From contig QNZV01000027.1 in the NCBI GenBank assembly GCA_003978395.1, positions 1 through 13,732 of the forward strand: a stretch of DNA of 13,732 nucleotides, in the 5' to 3' direction. The position numbers and the translations under genes are program-made. A model generated the notes under the pieces. It saw only the letters and a list, made by a program, of their open reading frames with translations. It was not told where the DNA came from and searched no databases. The stretch's first letter is position 1. Each line of letters begins with the position of its first letter. Shown in pieces: positions 1-7,271 of this stretch. The stretch is from Sulfurovum sp. (GTDB taxonomy: Bacteria > Campylobacterota > Campylobacteria > Campylobacterales > Sulfurovaceae).

Positions 1-899
1 GAGTAGCCAATCCCTGCATATCCTATTGAACTATCCATATTGAATTTCATAGCCAATGGAGATAAAATATTAGAGTTTATCTCATGCCCACTCATATTTA
101 TACTCATCTTATCTACACTCCATTTTGAGTATTTATAGCCAACTGTTCCGTAAATTCTTGGACTAAGTGTTAAGAATCCCCATTTATAGGTTTCTGTAAA
201 TGGAGTAAAATAGAGTCCTAAATTATACTCCTGAAATGTTCCATCGACACTATAGTCACTATTTAAATAATCATTTTTTATCTTACCTGTCTGCATGGCA
301 TAACTACCTACTCCATAGAGAGATAGCTTTTTACCTATTAATGATTTTTGGAAATTTAGAGTTACTCCTACTTTATACGTTTGAATAGTTGTTTTAGTAT
401 CTTTAAAATCTCCCAATAGAGAATTAGAAGCATTAGAGTTTGAAGAGCTACTATTTTTACTACTATCAATCCAAGGTAAAGAGATACCAACAATAGCTCC
501 TACACCTAAGTAGTTCTCTTTATCTTGATGTAAAACATCATATCCCAATCGAATATTGGCATCTACTCCTTCTAATTTATAATCCATAGAAGGAACTGAA
601 GCAACAGCATTATTATTCATACCCATCATGTTATTAGCATTATTTGCAAAATTATTATAATCATGTTGAGCTTGTGTCAATGTTTTAGAATCGTACCAAT
701 TTAGGTCATATCCATAAAAAAAATCTCCAAAAACATTAGCATGTCTGGTTACTAAACTATAAGTATTAACATCCGTATCAATTTTATTGGTAAGTCCTAA
801 AAAACCACCCTCCATACCAAATGTACCACTACCATATTGAAATTCTGATGCCAATAACAAATTAGAAATACCCAAAAAAACCAATAAACTACGTTTCAT
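1..899 (-). CDS. Outer-membrane beta-barrel protein, partial (C-terminus beyond left edge)
   Basis: The frame is open from an ATG at 897-899 to the window edge, giving 299 codons without a stop. Residues 1-17 form a signal peptide (MKRSLLVFLG, then a hydrophobic stretch ending LLLAS-E), so the product is exported. The mature part alternates polar and aromatic/hydrophobic residues in short strands (GVGAIVGISLPW, YKVGVTLNFQ, LSLYGVGSYAM, YNLGLYFTPF), as in a porin-like outer-membrane barrel. Two probable loops are low in complexity: an Asn/Met-rich one at about residues 81-98 and a Ser/Asn run at about 145-160. A good ribosome site (AAAGGTGG) lies 6-7 bases before the ATG. The gene follows the TAXI-protein gene on the same strand after 174 bases and has its own likely promoter. 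No named family was recognised. Barrel topology is inferred from composition, and the role is unknown. Confidence 0.75.
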   Translation of the reverse strand, partial: MKRSLLVFLGISNLLLASEFQYGSGTFGMEGGFLGLTNKIDTDVNTYSLVTRHANVFGDFFYGYDLNWYDSKTLTQAQHDYNNFANNANNMMGMNNNAVASVPSMDYKLEGVDANIRLGYDVLHQDKENYLGVGAIVGISLPWIDSSKNSSSSNSNASNSLLGDFKDTKTTIQTYKVGVTLNFQKSLIGKKLSLYGVGSYAMQTGKIKNDYLNSDYSVDGTFQEYNLGLYFTPFTETYKWGFLTLSPRIYGTVGYKYSKWSVDKMSINMSGHEINSNILSPLAMKFNMDSSIGYAGIGY

Positions 900-932
900 C
901 TTAAACCACCTTTATAAGTATAAATTTACTTT

Positions 933-938
933 ATTATA
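933..938 (-). promoter_or_regulatory. Probable -10 box of the outer-membrane protein gene
   Basis: On the minus strand TATAAT stands about 34 bases before the ATG at 899, inside an AT-rich 174-base intergenic region. This leaves a leader of roughly 25 bases containing the AAAGGTGG ribosome site. No good -35 hexamer is visible, which is usual for sigma-70 promoters of this phylum. The rest of the gap (945-1073) is AT-rich with a short direct repeat (ATATAGTTTT near 1041 and 1058) and no recognisable gene. Confidence 0.45.
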
Positions 939-1073
939 ATTTTTTTTTATAAAATAAAGTTGATAAACTCTTAATAATAAATTTTTTTTATCTAAATATA
1001 CACTTTTTATTACTTTTATTAACAAAATTACGAAATATTAATATAGTTTTATAAAAATATAGTTTTTTAAGAT

Positions 1074-2417
1074 TTATTCTTTAAACGTGACTTCTAAAGT
1101 AGCTGATTTCTCTTTTTTTGCAATGGCTTGTTCGAAACTCTCTATCATGTTTTTAACTTGGTTTTGAACAGTATAGTAGGGTTCTAAATGGGTTGCATCA
1201 ATATTGTCAGTATTGTGAATTTCAATAGCAACCTCTTCTAGTATCTGTTTGTTTCTATAGAGTTCTTCTAAGGAAAAATACTCCATATTTGTGTCTAGTT
1301 TATTGATTTTATGATACCATCGGTTGATTTTTCTACGTGTAAATATTTTGATTAGAGGGTAAATTACTTCAACAAAAAATCCTAAAAGTGCTAGAGGAAC
1401 AATAAAAATTAAAATGAAATTTTCTGCTTTGTTGAGACTTTGAGCAATCCAGTAGCTTAGTTTAGGATTAAGATTTTTTAGTAGAGGAGTTGATTCATAA
1501 CGATGTGTTGGATTATTAAAATAACTTATAGAAGCTTTATGTTGTTTATATTTAAGTCCATTAGTATTTAAAAAATCGTTCTCCTTTTGAAAAAAACCCT
1601 CTTTTGAGTGTACCTCTTGTGCAACTTTTAAAAAGAGTCGTACTAGCTCATCAGAGGCATTTTTTGTACCTAAAATAGTTCTTTTAACCAATAGTTTTTT
1701 GTCTTGTTTTGGAATATTATGAATAAAATTAATAGAGCGTTTTTTCAGTATAATAGTTTTAAAATAATCATTTCTAGAGCTATTTATATCATCTTTGATA
1801 AATATCTTATGGATAGAATCGGCTTCTTCAAAATTTAAAATATGAATTCCCTTGGTATCTATTTTCTTTTGTAAAGATTTTGAACTACGAGCAATGATAT
1901 AAAAAAGAGCATCTAATTTCCCCTCCATTAGTAGAGGGAAAGCCTCTTTCATCTCTTTTGTTTTTAATTCACTCTCTTTCATAGCTAAAAGCTCTACAAG
2001 TAGTTTTTTAGCCATAGGATATGTTCCACTATGAGGGTTACAAATATTAATTCGTTTTCCTTTTAGGTCTTCAAATTTTTTTATATCTATATCACGATAT
2101 AGAACCCAAATAGGTTCATTGGCTACATTTGCAAGAGCTAAAATACCCTCATTTGTACGTTCTAAACCACCTTGTAAAAAAGCAAAATCAACTTCATTTT
2201 TTATGAGTTTATCTTGTGTCTCAATAGCACCATTTGTCTCTATAATGGTTAAATTGACATCATATTTTTTTAAAAGTCGTTGATACTCTTTTGCATAAAC
2301 ATAATACGCTCCATCTCGCTTTCCTACAGCAATGCTTACATTTTTTTGATGGTACATTACATTACAATAAATATAAAAGATGAAACATATAAAAAATACA
2401 ACTGTTATTTTTAACAT
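1074..2417 (-). CDS. TAXI-family TRAP solute-binding protein with a C-terminal membrane segment
   Basis: This 447-residue protein starts with a hydrophobic anchor or signal (residues 3-21). It continues with a periplasmic-binding fold of the TAXI type: an early VSIAVGKRDGAYYVYAKEY block, FAFLQGGL (about 78-85), a Tyr/Trp-containing strand PIWVLYRD, DLKGKRINICNPHSGTYPMA (the glycine/serine ligand-pocket region) and DALFYIIARSS. TAXI proteins normally deliver substrates to a TRAP permease, but no DctQ/DctM-like gene is present here. Unlike ordinary TAXI proteins of about 320 residues, it has a second hydrophobic segment at about 331-359, then roughly 90 charged residues that would lie in the cytoplasm. 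It may therefore be a tethered receptor or sensor rather than a free binding protein (inference). The ATG is preceded by AAGAG. It sits 70 bases downstream of the UreH-like gene on the same strand. Confidence 0.8.
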   Translation of the reverse strand: MLKITVVFFICFIFYIYCNVMYHQKNVSIAVGKRDGAYYVYAKEYQRLLKKYDVNLTIIETNGAIETQDKLIKNEVDFAFLQGGLERTNEGILALANVANEPIWVLYRDIDIKKFEDLKGKRINICNPHSGTYPMAKKLLVELLAMKESELKTKEMKEAFPLLMEGKLDALFYIIARSSKSLQKKIDTKGIHILNFEEADSIHKIFIKDDINSSRNDYFKTIILKKRSINFIHNIPKQDKKLLVKRTILGTKNASDELVRLFLKVAQEVHSKEGFFQKENDFLNTNGLKYKQHKASISYFNNPTHRYESTPLLKNLNPKLSYWIAQSLNKAENFILIFIVPLALLGFFVEVIYPLIKIFTRRKINRWYHKINKLDTNMEYFSLEELYRNKQILEEVAIEIHNTDNIDATHLEPYYTVQNQVKNMIESFEQAIAKKEKSATLEVTFKE

Positions 2418-2431
2418 TATTAAACTCTTTT

Positions 2432-2459
2432 AAACTAGATAGAATATCATACCTAGTTT
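2432..2459 (-). other. Stem-loop between the UreH-like and TAXI genes
   Basis: AAACTAG (2432-2438) pairs with CTAGTTT (2453-2459). In minus-strand RNA the stem extends by a G-U and two A-U pairs to 10 bp with an 8-base loop. No U-run follows, so a classical intrinsic terminator is unlikely. It overlaps TATGAT (2446-2451, minus strand), a possible -10 for the TAXI gene. It could be a processing site, a weak attenuator or an operator. Confidence 0.3.
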
Positions 2460-2487
2460 GGGATTAATATCTATGTAATCTAAAAAA

Positions 2488-3246
2488 CTAATTTACTTTT
2501 TGTATTTTACTCATATTCTCTTCTGTATTTACATCTGCTTCACAACAATTTAATACGGATTTATTTGGATTTTTAATAAAATCGTAACCTCTGTAAATAG
2601 TATAAAATCCAAATAAAATAACAATAATTGATGCGATGTTCATCATAAGTTTTCGCATTGAACCTCGGTTAAGTAGTTGGGTAAAGAAACCCAAACTAAA
2701 CATAGCTGGAATGGTGCTGATTCCAAAGATAAACATAACCACTCCACCCCAAATAGGGCTACCTGTACTTGCAGCCGTTACAGCAAAAAAGTAGACGAGT
2801 CCACAAGGAAGCAGACCGTTCAAAAGACCCAAAATATAGAAACTGTAGAGAGATTTTGAACGTAAAACATGACGAAAAACGTCTTTATAGAGTTTTGTAC
2901 TTGAAAAAGAGTGTTCCAATTTGGTCAAAAATTTTAACTTTCCTAGAAGAGAAAGACCTGCTAATATCATGAAAATACCTGCAATAATGGTCATTCCTGC
3001 TGTGGTGTAGCCATTGAATTGTGCTACACCTCCAATTGCCCCAAATATAACACCCAACATAACGTAGGTCGTGATGCGACCAAAAGAGTAGATAAGATGA
3101 GCTAAGGTTTGAGTAAAATTTGACCACTCCTCTTCTATTTTACGGCTACTATAGGCAATAACAATTCCCCCACACATACCAACACAGTGTCCAAATGCTC
3201 CTAAAAAAGCAATAGTGGCTATGGATATTAAATCAATATTCTCCAT
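2488..3246 (-). CDS. UreH/TauE-like (DsbD_2-type) polytopic membrane protein, probable metal handling
   Basis: A 252-residue inner-membrane protein with about six hydrophobic segments. It carries the two hallmark motifs of the UreH-like transmembrane family: GHCVGMCGG near the N-terminus (residues 19-27) and LNGLLPCGLVY at the start of the second half (about 142-152). These Cys/Met-rich helices are thought to pass or bind transition metals or reducing power; in pipelines the family is often labelled sulfite exporter TauE/SafE. A Cys pair near the C-terminus (C234-C235) adds another possible metal site. The ATG at 3244-3246 directly abuts the TAG of the upstream NosL-like gene, so the two are almost certainly translationally coupled. 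Together with that gene it suggests copper delivery, for instance to a respiratory oxidase or reductase (inference). Family membership is firm; substrate is not. Confidence 0.8.
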   Translation of the reverse strand: MENIDLISIATIAFLGAFGHCVGMCGGIVIAYSSRKIEEEWSNFTQTLAHLIYSFGRITTYVMLGVIFGAIGGVAQFNGYTTAGMTIIAGIFMILAGLSLLGKLKFLTKLEHSFSSTKLYKDVFRHVLRSKSLYSFYILGLLNGLLPCGLVYFFAVTAASTGSPIWGGVVMFIFGISTIPAMFSLGFFTQLLNRGSMRKLMMNIASIIVILFGFYTIYRGYDFIKNPNKSVLNCCEADVNTEENMSKIQKVN

Positions 3247-3750
3247 CTACTCTCCTAAAAGTTTTTTGCTTGTTTTTGGATTGTCTAAGGTCTCGCCCCG
3301 TAAAGAACGCAGAGACATCTCTGCAAAATCAATGCTCTTTTCTGTTTTATTTTCCCTTGCTCCAAAACCAGAGTGCATGGCTGTTTTATCGGTTACTCCG
3401 TACCACGCTTTTTTTGCATCTATCCATTGGTTTGTGTCCAGTGTATAGACCCAAATTTTTGCCTCTTTTTTAAATGACTTGTTTTCCAACCACTTAACCA
3501 TACAAACAGGGTCATCAAAAAACCATGTTTGTCCATCACTGTTGACGACTTCTAAAGCGTTTTCTCTTTTATTTATAATCATTTTACAGTAAGAATCATT
3601 TGTAAAATTGAGTTTAAAGTCAAGAGCTTTTTTATCTCTATTACCCTTTTCAATGGTTAATGGTTGGTTCTCTTTTGCTATAGATATAAAAATAATAGCA
3701 CTGATGGCTAAGATAAGAAAGATGACAATGAGAGGTAGAAGTTTTTTCAT
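3247..3750 (-). CDS. NosL-like membrane-anchored protein (putative copper chaperone)
   Basis: This 167-residue protein has an N-terminal membrane anchor or uncleaved signal (residues 3-24) and a periplasmic domain. The domain follows the NosL pattern: a C-x-M near the start (C55-K-M57), a strand GQTWFFDDPVCMVKWLE with C83-M84, a WIDAKKAWYG block, and AMHSGFGA with a possible ligand Met at 125. NosL proteins bind Cu(I) through a Cys and Met residues and help mature the copper sites of nitrous oxide reductase. No nos gene is present here, so the client may be different. The ATG has a modest AAGAG ribosome site 7 bases upstream. The gene is first in a coupled pair with the UreH-like membrane protein and is divergent from a small four-cysteine protein across a shared control region. 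Distant similarity only, so the copper role is inferred. Confidence 0.65.
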   Translation of the reverse strand: MKKLLPLIVIFLILAISAIIFISIAKENQPLTIEKGNRDKKALDFKLNFTNDSYCKMIINKRENALEVVNSDGQTWFFDDPVCMVKWLENKSFKKEAKIWVYTLDTNQWIDAKKAWYGVTDKTAMHSGFGARENKTEKSIDFAEMSLRSLRGETLDNPKTSKKLLGE

Positions 3751-3780
3751 AAATTTCTCTTTTTCATCTATTTTATATAT

Positions 3781-3802
3781 TTAGTGTTAATTTAGTGTTA
3801 AT
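3781..3802. promoter_or_regulatory. Perfect 11-bp tandem repeat, candidate regulator binding site
   Basis: TTAGTGTTAAT occurs twice head to tail (3781-3791 and 3792-3802). Viewed as hexamers it is TGTTAA-N5-TGTTAA, one helical turn apart, the geometry used by OmpR/PhoB-family response regulators. It lies in the divergent promoter region between the NosL-like gene and the 53-residue protein gene, at the -35 position of the rightward promoter and just upstream of the leftward one. Regulator identity is unknown. Confidence 0.45.
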
Positions 3803-3820
3803 CTTTTTATAAAAAATAAG

Positions 3821-3826
3821 TATAAT
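3821..3826 (+). promoter_or_regulatory. Probable -10 box for the 53-residue Cys protein gene
   Basis: A canonical TATAAT sits 28 bases before the ATG at 3855. The predicted start of transcription near 3833 leaves a short leader with a strong AAGGAGA ribosome site (3844-3850). There is no -35 hexamer; the tandem repeat at 3781-3802 takes its place, with 18 bases between repeat and -10, suggesting activator dependence. The leftward NosL-like gene may use a TATAAA-like box near 3773-3778. Confidence 0.5.
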
Positions 3827-3854
3827 TAAAAAAAATTAACAACAAGGAGATAAG

Positions 3855-4016
3855 ATGGCAGTACCAGAAGATATTGGATGTAACAATATGGAGTGTAAAG
3901 ATTCCCCTAAATGTCAACGAACGGTTATTTATGAAAATAAAACAGCACGTGAAGTGAGAACATTTGGAGGAACAAAAGATAAAGGTTGTGGAAAGTTTAT
4001 TCCTCGAAAAGATTAA
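3855..4016 (+). CDS. Small four-cysteine protein, 53 residues, unknown function
   Basis: This short ORF runs from ATG 3855 to TAA 4014-4016 and has a near-perfect ribosome site (AAGGAGA, 4 bases before the ATG) and its own TATAAT box, so it is very likely translated. The protein begins MAVPEDIGCNNMECKDSPKC and has Cys at 9, 14, 20 and 45 (C-x4-C-x5-C-x24-C). The C-terminal part ends GCGKFIPRKD. It lacks a signal peptide or membrane segment, so it would stay in the cytoplasm. Four cysteines in 53 residues suggest a small zinc- or copper-binding fold or a disulfide/redox role. It is divergent from the NosL-like copper-type pair and ends 6 bases from the convergent bioD stop codon. I do not recognise the family. 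Confidence 0.75.
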   Translation: MAVPEDIGCNNMECKDSPKCQRTVIYENKTAREVRTFGGTKDKGCGKFIPRKD

Positions 4017-4022
4017 TTATCT

Positions 4023-4658
4023 TTAGGAGAGTTTTTTGACAAAATTCTCCAACTTCTCTTGAATACTCCACCAGTTTGGAAAAACCTCATCATAAAAGGG
4101 TTGGGTAACCTTTTTAAAATCATCTCTATCTTCAAAGAGATTCACAGCCCATTCAAAGGATATATCTCTGTTGTTTAACGCTTCTATACTCAATAGAGTA
4201 TCGTTGATACAGCCCAATTTTGAGGGGGTTACTAAGAGAGTATTGCACTCTAGTTCTGATAATAAATCAATCATTTTGTAGGTAGCTGTAATGGGTACAA
4301 AAAGTCCTCCTGCTCCTTCGATAATAAGTACATCACAGAGTTTTGCTAATTGATTAATCTTGTTTTTTATATCTTTTATTTTTATAGTTTTATTGACATC
4401 TGCACAAAATGGGGCTGATGGTAGTTCAAAAGTGTAGGCTGTAATATCTTTTGGTTTTAAGTTTTTAAAATTTTCATTGTACTTTTGAACCTGCTTTAAA
4501 AGTAGTGTGGCATCTAAAGGTTCTTTGGTCACTCCCGTCTCAATTGGCTTGCAAATACCAACTGAAATACCCTGTTTTCCTAAGAGTTCAATAATCTTTA
4601 GAGTTGTGTAAGTTTTACCAACATCTGTATTTGTCGCTGTTACAAAAAGAGATTTCAC
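4023..4658 (-). CDS. bioD: Dethiobiotin synthetase
   Basis: BioD closes the ureido ring of dethiobiotin from 7,8-diaminopelargonic acid, CO2 and ATP, the penultimate step of biotin synthesis, in the cytoplasm. The 211-residue protein shows the family's modified P-loop TATNTDVGKT (residues 7-16), the catalytic lysine motif CKPIETG (K37) and the EGAGGLFVP segment (114-122), at the expected places for a protein of about 220 residues. The start is GTG (4656-4658), with TTGGAG about 8 bases upstream. No other bio gene is present, so the pathway is dispersed in this genome. It is transcribed divergently from clpS and converges on the 53-residue protein gene with only 6 bases between stops. No terminator is evident there. 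Confidence 0.93.
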   Translation of the reverse strand: MKSLFVTATNTDVGKTYTTLKIIELLGKQGISVGICKPIETGVTKEPLDATLLLKQVQKYNENFKNLKPKDITAYTFELPSAPFCADVNKTIKIKDIKNKINQLAKLCDVLIIEGAGGLFVPITATYKMIDLLSELECNTLLVTPSKLGCINDTLLSIEALNNRDISFEWAVNLFEDRDDFKKVTQPFYDEVFPNWWSIQEKLENFVKKLS

Positions 4659-4683
4659 AATTAAACTCCAAATTTTTACTAGT

Positions 4684-4689
4684 ATTGTA
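4684..4689 (-). promoter_or_regulatory. Probable extended -10 promoter of bioD
   Basis: On the minus strand the sequence reads TGTTACAAT, a TGn extension followed by TACAAT, about 26 bases before the GTG start of bioD. The predicted leader is about 19 bases and contains the TTGGAG ribosome site. No good -35 is present, which the extended -10 would compensate. Confidence 0.4.
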
Positions 4690-4713
4690 ACACAAAATAA
4701 GCTATACTATTAT
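4685..4713 (+). promoter_or_regulatory. Candidate promoter of the clpS-clpA-aat-tal operon
   Basis: TTGTAA (4685-4690) and TATTAT (4708-4713) are spaced by 17 bases and would start transcription near 4720. TATACT at 4703-4708 is an alternative -10. The elements interleave with the bioD promoter on the other strand, so the two may compete or share control. Confidence 0.35.
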
Positions 4714-4731
4714 TATATACCGTAATAATAG
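4707..4731. repeat. Perfect 9-bp inverted repeat before clpS
   Basis: CTATTATTA (4707-4715) and TAATAATAG (4723-4731) are exact reverse complements separated by 7 bases. The right arm ends on the first base of the clpS ribosome site (GAGGAT, 4731-4736). The repeat overlaps the proposed -10, so it could be an operator, or a weak hairpin in the leader if transcription starts further upstream. Confidence 0.5.
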
Positions 4732-4742
4732 AGGATAGTTAA

Positions 4743-5039
4743 GTGTCAAAAATAGAAGAAGAGTTAGAGTTTGAATTGGCTTTATTTGAACCAACAGAGT
4801 ATAAAGTTTTGTTGCATAACGATGATTACAGCACAATGGATTTTGTAGTTGATGTTTTAATCAACGTATTTCGTAAAAATATTAATCAAGCAGAGGAGAT
4901 TATGATAGCCATACATAAATCAGGAAGAGCAGTTTGTGGTATTTATACCTTTGAAATTGCAGAGACAAAAGTATATCAGGTTAAAGAGTTGGCAAAAAGT
5001 AATGGATTTCCCTTACTCGCTACAATGGAAGAAGTTTAA
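4743..5039 (+). CDS. clpS: ATP-dependent Clp protease adaptor ClpS
   Basis: ClpS recognises proteins with destabilising N-terminal residues (Leu, Phe, Tyr, Trp) and hands them to ClpA. The 98-residue protein has a variable acidic N-terminal tail (1-18) and the core fold with the N-degron pocket: HNDDYSTMDF (N26, D27, D28 and gatekeeper-position M32), and IAIHKSGRAVCG with the pocket His at 58. TFEIAETK and the PLLATMEE tail are also family-typical. The start is GTG at 4743, chosen because GAGGAT lies 6 bases upstream and the length fits the family (about 100). It is first in an operon; clpA begins 21 bases after its stop. Confidence 0.95.
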   Translation: MSKIEEELEFELALFEPTEYKVLLHNDDYSTMDFVVDVLINVFRKNINQAEEIMIAIHKSGRAVCGIYTFEIAETKVYQVKELAKSNGFPLLATMEEV

Positions 5040-5060
5040 ACTTAGGAAAAAGGATAAAAA

Positions 5061-7271
5061 ATGATTAGTATAGAACTTAATAATATATTTAGAGCCTCAG
5101 TAAAATTTGCTAAAGAGAATAGACATGAATATTTGACTTTGGAACATATTTTTTTATCTATTCTAAAAAGTGCAGAAGGTAGTGAAATCCTTACAATGGT
5201 AGGTGCTAATGTAGATGAGATGAAAGAGGCTGTTGAACAGTATATTAAACTGAATAATCCTGTTATGGAGGATTTAGAAGAAGATAGTGGAATCTATGAA
5301 CCTTATGAAACTTTGGCACTCTCTCATGTAATGAATGATATGATTAATCATATCAATGCTTCTGGACGCTCAGAGGCAAAAATAGGAGATTTACTAGCTT
5401 CTATCTTTACTCAAACTAAAAGTTTTGCTTATACGATATTACAATCACGTGGGGTTAGCCGTTTAGATATTTTAGAAGTAATCTCTCATTCAGATGTAGA
5501 AAGTGAGTATCCTGAAAGCAGTACAGAAGAAGAGGATACGACTCCCAATTTAACTGCCTATACAACTGAACTGGTTGCTGTTGCACGTAATGGAAAAATA
5601 GATCCTGTAGTAGGTAGAGTCTCTGAAATAGACAGAGTGATGCAAACGTTATGTAGAAGAAAAAAGAATAACCCATTGCTAGTAGGCGAACCAGGAGTTG
5701 GTAAAACAGCTATTGCTGAAGGGTTGGCATTGCAAATAGCAAATGATGAAGTTCCTGAAATACTCAAAGGAAGTTCAATCTTTGGTTTGGATTTGGGTGC
5801 GATGATTTCAGGAACAAAGTATCGTGGAGATTTTGAAAAACGTCTAAAAGGTGTTTTGAATGAACTTCAAACAGTAGATAAAGCAATTCTATTTATTGAT
5901 GAAATTCATACATTGGTTGGAGCAGGGTCAACATCTGGTGGTAGTATGGATGCTGCCAATCTGCTTAAACCTGCATTGGCAAGAGGAGAGCTTAAATGTA
6001 TTGGTGCGACAACCTATGCAGAGTTTCGGAATCATTTAGATAAAGATAAAGCACTCTCTCGACGTTTCTCCAAGATTGATATTGATGAGCCATCAGTAGA
6101 AGATACTTTGATTATTTTAAAAGGTGTCAAAGATAAATATGAAGCGTACCATCAGATTGAATTTTCAGATGAAGCCTTAGAATCAGCTATCTCTTTATCG
6201 GTTAAATATCTTCATGATAGATTCTTGCCAGATAAGGCAATGGATATTATTGATGAGGTTGGAGCACACTTTATGCTTAGAGATAAATCTAATGTAACGG
6301 TTACCTCTTCTGATATTGAACTTTCTGTTTCTCGTATGTTGAATCTACCATCAAGTGTAGTCTCTTCGGATGATACCTCCAAGCTTAAGAACTTGGCAGA
6401 TGTCATGAAGTCCAAGATTATTGGTCAAGATGAAGCGATTGATACGGTAGTACAAGCGATTAAACGTTCGTATGCAGGGTTAAATCAAGAGAACCAGCCG
6501 ATAGGAAGCTTCTTGTTTGTTGGTCCAACAGGGGTTGGTAAAACAGCACTTTCAGCAGGACTTGCAGATAGTATGGATATTCATTTTGAACGAATTGATA
6601 TGAGTGAGTACATGGAGAAACATGCACTTAGCCGATTGATTGGAGCTCCTCCTGGGTATGTGGGGTATGAGCAGGGTGGACTCTTGACCGAAATGGTTAA
6701 AAAGAATCCTCATACTGTACTGCTTCTTGATGAGGTTGAAAAAGCGCATCCTGATATTATGAATGTCTTACTTCAAGTAATGGATGGAGCAAAACTAACC
6801 GATAATAATGGAATGGTTAGTGATTTTAAAAATGTTATTTTGATTATGACCTCGAATCTTGGAACAAAAGAGGCAAATGTAATGGGCTTTAATAAAGACA
6901 ACAGCTCTAAAACAGAAAATGCTCTAAAAGATTACTTCTCGCCAGAGTTTAGAAACCGTTTAAGTTCAGTGGTCAAGTTTAATCACTTATCGTTAGAAGT
7001 GGTAGAGAAGATAGTCGATACTGAAATTGCTAAACTTAATAAACAGATGGAGAGTAAAAAAATTACCATTAAATTGGGTAAAAAAGCTCGAAATTATATT
7101 GCAAAAACAGGTTACAGTGACTCTTATGGTGCAAGAGAGGTTGCTCGTGTGATTGACCGAGAGATTAAAGAGGCATTAACCGATGAAATTTTATTTGGTC
7201 AACTTAAAGATGGTGGAACAGTTAAAGTAAATTACAAACAGGAGAAGTTGGATTTTGTCTTCAATATTTGA
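5061..7271 (+). CDS. clpA: ATP-dependent Clp protease ATP-binding subunit ClpA
   Basis: A 736-residue AAA+ unfoldase, close to the usual ClpA length. The order is: N-terminal ClpS/substrate-binding repeat domain (about 1-145), acidic linker (about 146-162), first AAA module with Walker A GEPGVGKT (209-216), Walker B ILFIDE (276-281) and arginine finger region SRRF (333-336), then second AAA module with GPTGVGKT (488-495), VLLLDE (553-558) and EFRNRL (629-634). There is no long coiled-coil middle domain, which separates it from ClpB and ClpC. The loop that docks ClpP, IGL/IGF in most relatives, appears here as MGF (608-610). ATG is preceded by AAAAAGGAT. The gene is between clpS and aat and its 3' end overlaps aat by 17 bases. 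ClpP is not encoded in the window. Confidence 0.96.
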   Translation: MISIELNNIFRASVKFAKENRHEYLTLEHIFLSILKSAEGSEILTMVGANVDEMKEAVEQYIKLNNPVMEDLEEDSGIYEPYETLALSHVMNDMINHINASGRSEAKIGDLLASIFTQTKSFAYTILQSRGVSRLDILEVISHSDVESEYPESSTEEEDTTPNLTAYTTELVAVARNGKIDPVVGRVSEIDRVMQTLCRRKKNNPLLVGEPGVGKTAIAEGLALQIANDEVPEILKGSSIFGLDLGAMISGTKYRGDFEKRLKGVLNELQTVDKAILFIDEIHTLVGAGSTSGGSMDAANLLKPALARGELKCIGATTYAEFRNHLDKDKALSRRFSKIDIDEPSVEDTLIILKGVKDKYEAYHQIEFSDEALESAISLSVKYLHDRFLPDKAMDIIDEVGAHFMLRDKSNVTVTSSDIELSVSRMLNLPSSVVSSDDTSKLKNLADVMKSKIIGQDEAIDTVVQAIKRSYAGLNQENQPIGSFLFVGPTGVGKTALSAGLADSMDIHFERIDMSEYMEKHALSRLIGAPPGYVGYEQGGLLTEMVKKNPHTVLLLDEVEKAHPDIMNVLLQVMDGAKLTDNNGMVSDFKNVILIMTSNLGTKEANVMGFNKDNSSKTENALKDYFSPEFRNRLSSVVKFNHLSLEVVEKIVDTEIAKLNKQMESKKITIKLGKKARNYIAKTGYSDSYGAREVARVIDREIKEALTDEILFGQLKDGGTVKVNYKQEKLDFVFNI

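Noticed and set aside
2432..2459. Intrinsic terminator after the UreH-like gene
   Set aside because: The stem is AT-rich with a G-U pair and no U-run follows, so it is listed only as a stem-loop.
2677..3473. Several plus- and minus-strand ORFs of 60-80 codons overlapping the UreH-like and NosL-like genes
   Set aside because: They lie inside well-supported genes in other frames, lack ribosome sites and show no domain-like pattern.
5455..6749. Minus-strand ORFs of 65-73 codons within clpA
   Set aside because: They are antisense shadows of a clearly conserved gene.
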